DNA from: Hyphomicrobiales bacterium
GTDB lineage: Bacteria > Pseudomonadota > Alphaproteobacteria > Rhizobiales > Beijerinckiaceae
DNA: 40,973 nucleotides
Reading direction: 5' to 3'
Assembly: GCA_026400555.1 (NCBI GenBank)
Contig: JAPLOW010000201.1
Span: 1 to 40,973, forward strand
The notes under the pieces were generated by a model. That model saw only the letters and a program-made list of their open reading frames with translations, searched no databases and was not told the DNA's origin. The translations under genes were made by a program, and so were the position numbers. Shown piece after piece: positions 35,471 to 40,973 of the stretch. The first letter of the stretch is position 1, and every line of letters starts with the position of its first letter.

Positions 35471-37528
35471 CTATTGCAGCCTGACCGTCACGCTGTCGCT
35501 CGCGCCGCTGGAGTCGATCACGGACAGGCGCGCAAATCCGGCGCCTGCGGCTGGGAGAGTCGCGTCGCGGCGGTTCAGACCCTGGGCGACCGGCGCGCCG
35601 TCGATCAGCCAGGTCAGCGGGGCCGTGCCACCCAGCGCCTTCACGCTGAGCGCGCGTTCGGTCCCGGCCAGATCGACCACCGCGCCATCTGGCGGAAAGG
35701 CGATGCGCAGCGAGGGGCGCGCCGAGGCGCTCTCGGTCTTGGCGATGTCACGGCGGATATGGCGCAAGGGCGGCGGCAACTGGGAGGTGCGGGCCGCGAT
35801 CGCGCTCGTAGGCGCCGGCGCGACGTCCGGCTCCATGCCGATCCGCGCGAAGGCATCGAACAGGATCGGGGCCGCTACCTGCCGCGCCACCAATCCGGGC
35901 ACAGAAGCGTTGTCGGGCCGCCCGACCCAGACCGCTATTGTGTGCCGCCGATCGTAGCCGATGGCCCAGGCGTCGCGGTAGCCATAGGATGTCCCTGTCT
36001 TGTAGGCGATACGGCCATTGAGGGCATTGGCCGGCGCGGGCGCGCCGCGCAGCACGTCGCCAACATACCAGCTGGCGAGTTGATCGGTGAGGCGGCGCTC
36101 GTCCGGGTCAGCTTGTCTGTCCTCGCGCCATTGCAGGGCAATGGTTTCGCCGCCACGCGCAAGGCCGGCGTAAAGGCGGGCGAGATCGGCCAGACGGATA
36201 CCGACGCCGCCGAGGCCAAGCGCCAGACCGGGCTGGCCGTCCTTCGGCAGCACGAGCGCGCCACCCGCATTGCTGAGACGGCTCATCAGCCGCTGCGGCC
36301 CGACTTCGGCCAGAAGCTCGATGGCGGGAAGGTTGAGCGATTGCTGCAAGGCGGTGCGGGCCGTGACGTTGCCCTGGAAGCCCAGATCGAAATTCTCCGG
36401 CGCATAGGCGCCGAACCGGTTTGGCCGATCCTCCAGCATGGTTTCGGGATGGGCGATGCCCTGCTCGAAGGCCAGCGCATAGATGAAGGGTTTGAGCGCC
36501 GAGCCGGGAGAGCGCACGGCCTGCGCGAGATCGAGCGCCCCTGCCCGCTCACGATTCAACAGGCCAAGCCCGCCGACATGCGCGCGCACCTTGCCAGTGG
36601 CATGCTCGATGACGAGAATCGCTCCTGCCAGCTTCGGCCCCAGCGGCTCGATCCGCTCGCGCGCGAGGGCTTCCAGAGAGGCCTGCCAGACCGCGTCGAG
36701 GTTCAGCCTGTGCTGCCGCGCCGTGGGCTGTTCCGCCACCGCACGCTCGGCGGCATGGGCTGCCAGCACCGGAAAGAGCTGCCGCGCCTGTGGCACGTGT
36801 TCGGCGCGCGCCTGCTCCGCCTCCTCCGGCGTGGCCAATCCTACCGTGACGGCCCGGGTAATCACGGCGTCGCGCACGCGGGTCAGGTTGGCCGCATGCC
36901 GGTCCGGCCGGCGGGTTTCGGGCGATTGCGGCAAGGCGACGAGAAGCGCGCGTTCCGCCAGCGTCAGCCGCTTGGGCTCCTTGCCGAAATAGGACCAGGT
37001 GGCGGCACGCAAGCCCTCGAGATTGCCGCCATAGGGCGCGAGCGCGAGATAGATGTCGAGGATCTCGCGCTTGCTGTAGCGCCGTTCCAGTTCGATGGCC
37101 CGCAGGGCCTGCCGAAGCTTGAGCCCGAGCGAGCGCTCGCCGCGCGGCTCGATCAGCCGCGCTGCCTGCATGCTCAGGGTCGAGCCGCCGGAGACGATGC
37201 GGCCATGGCTGAGCATCTGCCAGCCCGCACGGGCAATGGCGACCGGGTCAACGCCGTGATGGCTGTCGAAACGCCGGTCTTCATAGGCCTTCAGCAGCGC
37301 CAGAAAACGCGGATCGACGTCGTTCGTGTTCAGTGGCAGACGCCAGCGCCCTTCATCCGTGGTGAAGGCCCGTAGCAGCCGGCCATGACGGTCGGAGACG
37401 GTCACCGACCGCTCGCGCGCCTCGGCAAGGTCAAGCGGCGGCATGGCCCGCCACGTCGCCGCGATGCCGCTGCCGGTGACGAGGCCGGCAGCAAGGGCAA
37501 CGCCGACGATGGCGCGCAGGGCGTTCAT
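35471..37528 (-). CDS. pbpC: Penicillin-binding protein 1C (glycosyltransferase/transpeptidase)
   Basis: A 685-aa inner-membrane, periplasm-facing enzyme. The N-terminal anchor is ALRAIVGVALAAGLVTGSG. The GT51 transglycosylase has KAYEDRRFDSHHGVDP (catalytic Glu83) and GGSTLSMQAARL. The transpeptidase has SALK (Ser343, Lys346), SLN (in QQSLNLPAIE) and KTG (Lys510). A C-terminal Ig-like BiPBP_C domain ends the protein, as in PBP1C. The frame reaches a TTG at 37612 inside the upstream gene; the ATG at 37528, 40 nt after that gene's stop, is preferred although its ribosome binding site is weak. It is paired with the alpha-2-macroglobulin gene. Confidence 0.95.
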   Translation of the reverse strand: MNALRAIVGVALAAGLVTGSGIAATWRAMPPLDLAEARERSVTVSDRHGRLLRAFTTDEGRWRLPLNTNDVDPRFLALLKAYEDRRFDSHHGVDPVAIARAGWQMLSHGRIVSGGSTLSMQAARLIEPRGERSLGLKLRQALRAIELERRYSKREILDIYLALAPYGGNLEGLRAATWSYFGKEPKRLTLAERALLVALPQSPETRRPDRHAANLTRVRDAVITRAVTVGLATPEEAEQARAEHVPQARQLFPVLAAHAAERAVAEQPTARQHRLNLDAVWQASLEALARERIEPLGPKLAGAILVIEHATGKVRAHVGGLGLLNRERAGALDLAQAVRSPGSALKPFIYALAFEQGIAHPETMLEDRPNRFGAYAPENFDLGFQGNVTARTALQQSLNLPAIELLAEVGPQRLMSRLSNAGGALVLPKDGQPGLALGLGGVGIRLADLARLYAGLARGGETIALQWREDRQADPDERRLTDQLASWYVGDVLRGAPAPANALNGRIAYKTGTSYGYRDAWAIGYDRRHTIAVWVGRPDNASVPGLVARQVAAPILFDAFARIGMEPDVAPAPTSAIAARTSQLPPPLRHIRRDIAKTESASARPSLRIAFPPDGAVVDLAGTERALSVKALGGTAPLTWLIDGAPVAQGLNRRDATLPAAGAGFARLSVIDSSGASDSVTVRLQ

Positions 37529-37568
37529 GCAGCGATACGCCAAGGATGCAGGAAGCGGCGCGCCACCG

Positions 37569-40500
37569 TCACCGCCCGGTAACCTCGATCTGGCCGTAGC
37601 CGGTGCGGCCAAACTTCTCGGGGCGGTACATGTCCTCGATCACGGCGGGCGGGTGGACATAGCGACCCGGCGAGACAGCGCGGACCATGTAGGCCACCGA
37701 ATAGATCGCCTGCTTGTCGTCCCAGCGGTCGAAAACAGCGACGAAGCGGTCATCGCGGTACTCGATGGTCGCCGGCTCGACCTCGCGCTTGAGCCAGTTC
37801 AGCGCCTCGACCTTGCCGGAATCGACGAGGCTGGGGTTGTCGATCTCCAGACCCGCCGGCAGATAATCCACCAGCAACAGCGATCCACGTCGCTTTTCAC
37901 GCTCGGTCACCGTCAGCACCACGACCAGACGGTCATTCTGCGCCACGGTCGAGGCATCAACCTTCTGGCCGTTGAGGCGATAGTAGCTGCGCTCGACCTG
38001 ATAGCCTTGCGTGGCGGCAGGCTGTGGCTCCAGCGGATTGCCGCTGACGGTCAGCACTGCATCAACGGGTGCGGCGCCGGTGTTGGCAACCACCAGTGGT
38101 CGGGCTTCGAGGGCGGCGGCGCTGTCCTTGCGGTGCAGCGCGCCGGTCTGGGGCTGGCCGTCCACTGTCAGGGTGAGCTGACTGGCGTCGCGCTGGCCGG
38201 CCTGCGCAGCCAGCACCAGCCAGGCGTTCTCCTGCGTGGAGGTATAGCGGCTGGCGGTGCGGGCCTCGCTTACGACCGCAGCCGTTTGCAGAAGTTCGCC
38301 GCGCGCCAGATTGGCCTCCGCCGCCAGCGTCAGGATCGCAGCTGAATCCCGCAGGCGGGAGCCGTAGTCGCGGCGTGCGTCGGTCGGATCATCCCGGAGC
38401 GCCACCAGCGCGCGGATGGCGTCCTGAAAGCCGCGCTCGGCGCGCGTGCGGTCGCCGAGCAGCGCCAGCGCCGCCGCGATCTGGCCGCGCGCCAGCGGCG
38501 TTGGTGCTTCGGAGAGCTTGGTGTCGATGATGTAGCGCAGATCGCTCATCATCGGTCGGCCGTTCCGGGCGAGCACGTAGAGGGCGTAGGTGATCTGCTC
38601 GCCACCATCCGCCTTGAACTCGGGCTGGTTGACGATGCGGTTGCGCAGCCGGTCAAGCCCGACATCAAGCGCGCGGACCGGCACGGTGAAGCCCTTCTCA
38701 CGCGCACGGGTCAGGAAGTCGAGCGCATAGGCGTCGAGCCAGAGATCATCGCCGCCGACCGACCAGAGGCCGAAGGCACCGGAGGAATCCTGGCGTGCAA
38801 GGATGCGGTCGATCGCATCGCGGACGCGGTCATCAAGCTTGTCGTCAAGCGCGAGCCGTTCGCGGCTGGCAAGCTGGTTGACATAGAGCAGCGGCAACGC
38901 ACGGCTGACGATCTGCTCGGTGCAGCCGTAGGGGTAGCGGTCGAGCGCGGCCAGAAGCGCCGGCACGTCAATGCCGCCATAGAGCGAGACGGAGGTAGAG
39001 ACAGAGCCCGAGCCCGGCAGCAGATCCTGCGTGAGGTCGGACGAAACGGTCAGGCTTTCGCCGGGCGCAATCCGGCGCACGACCCGGCGCAGGATCGCGT
39101 CAGACCCGGGAGAGACGCGGATGGGGAGGCTGCGTTCGACGCCGGCGCCGCCGGGGCCGGTCAGCCTGATGCGGACCCCGCCGTCGCCAACGCCGGCCGC
39201 GGTCACCGGGATGGTGACCTGCGTCGCCGCGCCTGCCGCAAGCTGCACCCGACGCGAGAGGGCGTCGGCCGGCATGATCACCGGGCCGGACGGCTCGATC
39301 TCGACGGCGTAATCGCCTGCCGGGCCTTCGACATTGTCGATCCGGACGTGGAAGCGCGAGCGGTCGCCGAGATTGAGGAAGCGCGGCAGGGTGGCCTGCG
39401 CCACCAGCGCGTCGCGGATGACCACCTCGCGCGAGGCCGAACCAACCTTGCCGGCCGTCCAGGCGATCACGTCGACACGCACGGCGCCGTCAAAGGCGGG
39501 AATCTCGAAATCGACCGTCGCCTTGCCGTCGGCCCCGACCTTGACCACGCCCGAATAGCGCGCCAATGGCGCCTCGCGCGGCGGCGAGATCGAGGTATCG
39601 ACGCCGGCGTCGCCGCCGGAGCGTATGGCGCCGCGGGTGCCCTGCATGCCGTCGATAAGGAACCCGTAAAGGTCGCGGACCTCAGAACCCAGCTGGCGCT
39701 GGCCGAAATAGAACTCGGCCGGCTTCGGCGGTTCGTGACGGGTCAGGTTGAGAATGCCGACGTCAACCGCCGAGACCGTGATGAAGGCCTCCTCGCCCGC
39801 AGAAAGCCCGGCGAGCGAAACAGGAATGCTGAGCGCGGTGCGCGGCCTGATGCGGGCCGGCAGGTCGAGCGCGACGGGCAAGGTCCGCGCGGCCTTGTCA
39901 ACCGAAAACCAGGCCACGCCGAGCGCGCGGCCCGGCATGCGTCTGGCGGCCTGATCGAGCGGCCTGTGCGCCAGCACGACGGCGTAGGCTCCCGCGCCCC
40001 AGGCGCCGTTCGCTTCAAGCCGGAGCTGCGCGCCGCCTGCCGGCAGGTCGATCTCGCGCCATTCCTGCGCCTTGTCGGAAATGATCGCGACGGTCGCCCG
40101 GCCGGCAAAGCGCGGCCTGATGTTGAGGGTCATGGCCTCACCGGCGCGGTAGGCCTCCTTGTCGAGCGCGACGTCGAGCACGTCGGGCGTGTCCGCGGTG
40201 GGCTCGCCTGTGTAGCCGACCGAATAGGTCAGCGAGGTCTGGGCGCGGCCCATGTTGATATCGAGGCGATAGGTGCCCCAATCGGCGGGGATCGCGAGCC
40301 GGGCGGGATCGCCGGCGCCGACATTGAGCCGTCCGTCGGCAAGGCGGCGCGTCGTCCGGGTCGCCTCGTAATTCCAGCGGCCATCGCTCAGATACCACTG
40401 CCAGGTGCGGTCAATGCGCGACACGGTCCAGGTCAGGCCCTCGCGGGTGAGGCGCGAGCCATCCGGGTTGGCGGCTATAACGGCAAAATTTGCCATGGCT

Positions 40501-40973
40501 CCCGCGCTCAGGGAGCCATCCTCGAACAGCTTCTTCACTGCCACAACAGGCTCTGACAGGGCGACCGGCAGCTTCAGCGTGCGCTCGACGGCGCGGCCGC
40601 CGGATTCGCCGACACGAAGCTTGATCGTGGCCTCAAGCGGTCGCTGGCTTTCGGTTTCCGGCAGGGTCACGGCCACGCGGGCCTTGCCGTCCGTGTCCGT
40701 GTTGCCGGCCTGCTCGATCTCCTTGGTGACCGGCTCGACCTTTTCGTCGGTCAGGCCGACGAGGTAATCCTCATAGCCTTTCAGCGGCGTCCGGGAGGCC
40801 GCGCCAAGCGACACCTCGCCGCTGACCGCCAGGTCCGCTCCAGCGGCGCCATAGAGATAGCGCGCCGTGACGTCGACCGTGGCCGCGGAGCCGGCGCGGA
40901 TCGTTTCGGCACGGGATGCCACCGTGACGTCAAGGCGGTCGGGCACATAATCCTCGACGAGGAACCTGGCTTC
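37569..40973 (-). CDS. Bacterial alpha-2-macroglobulin (YfhM type), N-terminus beyond window
   Basis: Periplasmic protease trap. 1134 codons are in the window and the frame is open to the right edge (EARFLVEDYVPDRLDV at the edge), so several hundred N-terminal residues, including the signal, are outside. The thioester motif CTEQ in YPYGCTEQIVSR (codons at 38913-38924) is intact, so it can covalently bind attacking proteases. Macroglobulin and bait-region domains precede it; the helical thioester domain and receptor-binding-like C-terminal domain (YSVAYMVRAVSPGRYVHPPAVIEDMYRPEKFGRTG) follow. Paired with pbpC, as in E. coli, it is thought to guard the wall when breached. Confidence 0.95.
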   Translation of the reverse strand, partial: EARFLVEDYVPDRLDVTVASRAETIRAGSAATVDVTARYLYGAAGADLAVSGEVSLGAASRTPLKGYEDYLVGLTDEKVEPVTKEIEQAGNTDTDGKARVAVTLPETESQRPLEATIKLRVGESGGRAVERTLKLPVALSEPVVAVKKLFEDGSLSAGAMANFAVIAANPDGSRLTREGLTWTVSRIDRTWQWYLSDGRWNYEATRTTRRLADGRLNVGAGDPARLAIPADWGTYRLDINMGRAQTSLTYSVGYTGEPTADTPDVLDVALDKEAYRAGEAMTLNIRPRFAGRATVAIISDKAQEWREIDLPAGGAQLRLEANGAWGAGAYAVVLAHRPLDQAARRMPGRALGVAWFSVDKAARTLPVALDLPARIRPRTALSIPVSLAGLSAGEEAFITVSAVDVGILNLTRHEPPKPAEFYFGQRQLGSEVRDLYGFLIDGMQGTRGAIRSGGDAGVDTSISPPREAPLARYSGVVKVGADGKATVDFEIPAFDGAVRVDVIAWTAGKVGSASREVVIRDALVAQATLPRFLNLGDRSRFHVRIDNVEGPAGDYAVEIEPSGPVIMPADALSRRVQLAAGAATQVTIPVTAAGVGDGGVRIRLTGPGGAGVERSLPIRVSPGSDAILRRVVRRIAPGESLTVSSDLTQDLLPGSGSVSTSVSLYGGIDVPALLAALDRYPYGCTEQIVSRALPLLYVNQLASRERLALDDKLDDRVRDAIDRILARQDSSGAFGLWSVGGDDLWLDAYALDFLTRAREKGFTVPVRALDVGLDRLRNRIVNQPEFKADGGEQITYALYVLARNGRPMMSDLRYIIDTKLSEAPTPLARGQIAAALALLGDRTRAERGFQDAIRALVALRDDPTDARRDYGSRLRDSAAILTLAAEANLARGELLQTAAVVSEARTASRYTSTQENAWLVLAAQAGQRDASQLTLTVDGQPQTGALHRKDSAAALEARPLVVANTGAAPVDAVLTVSGNPLEPQPAATQGYQVERSYYRLNGQKVDASTVAQNDRLVVVLTVTEREKRRGSLLLVDYLPAGLEIDNPSLVDSGKVEALNWLKREVEPATIEYRDDRFVAVFDRWDDKQAIYSVAYMVRAVSPGRYVHPPAVIEDMYRPEKFGRTGYGQIEVTGR

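Overview
The window is GC-rich chromosomal DNA from an alphaproteobacterium, most likely Hyphomicrobiales (Rhizobiales). This rests on the gene families, the codon bias toward G/C, and a block of the minus-strand order ribF - (MCP) - ileS - lspA - DUF3035 - M16 - M16 - mutL, which converges on rluB-like - rsmD. The species cannot be named from sequence alone. No rRNA, tRNA, CRISPR array, insertion sequence, integrase or prophage gene was seen. The content is mostly housekeeping, so I do not claim a new defence or biosynthetic system.

Layout. 1-3304 (+): a pseudouridine synthase with very long basic low-complexity tails, rsmD, and a small membrane protein; a divergent gene may begin at the left edge. 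3322-15170 (-): mutL, two complementary M16 peptidase-fold subunits, a DUF3035/BamF-like exported protein, lspA, a disrupted ileS, a methyl-accepting chemotaxis protein and ribF. 15372-16324 (+): an orphan cheY-cheZ pair with a CtrA-like box upstream. 16337-18800 (-): a HAD-type hydrolase and a membrane-anchored, degenerate EAL protein. 18953-20683 (-): a regulator/TPR gene broken by about five one-base indels. 20969-22309 (+): an omega-amino acid:pyruvate transaminase. 22358-23332 (-): a quinone oxidoreductase. 23515-28788 (+): a small lipoprotein, an EEP-family phosphohydrolase, PhzF, a Nudix protein and the M3 peptidase Dcp. 28809-32652 (-): an RraA-family protein, an exported pseudo-protease and formate-tetrahydrofolate ligase. 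32828-35453 (+): a NitT/TauT-type ABC importer with a three-armed palindromic element between the binding-protein and permease genes. 35471-40973 (-): pbpC and the alpha-2-macroglobulin gene, the latter running off the right edge.

Functional groups. rluB-like and rsmD modify rRNA. lspA, the DUF3035 protein and possibly the M16 pair concern envelope protein maturation. MCP, CheY and CheZ are chemotaxis parts without a kinase or adaptor nearby. PbpC with alpha-2-macroglobulin forms the familiar periplasmic repair/protection pair.

The points most worth a second look are: (1) ileS, an essential gene, lacks roughly 77 bp plus reading frame at about 9793; (2) the clustered homopolymer indels in the regulator gene; (3) the cloverleaf-like element at 33812-33896, which ends directly before the permease ribosome binding site; (4) two proteins that keep a catalytic fold but lack catalytic residues (EAL and trypsin-like).
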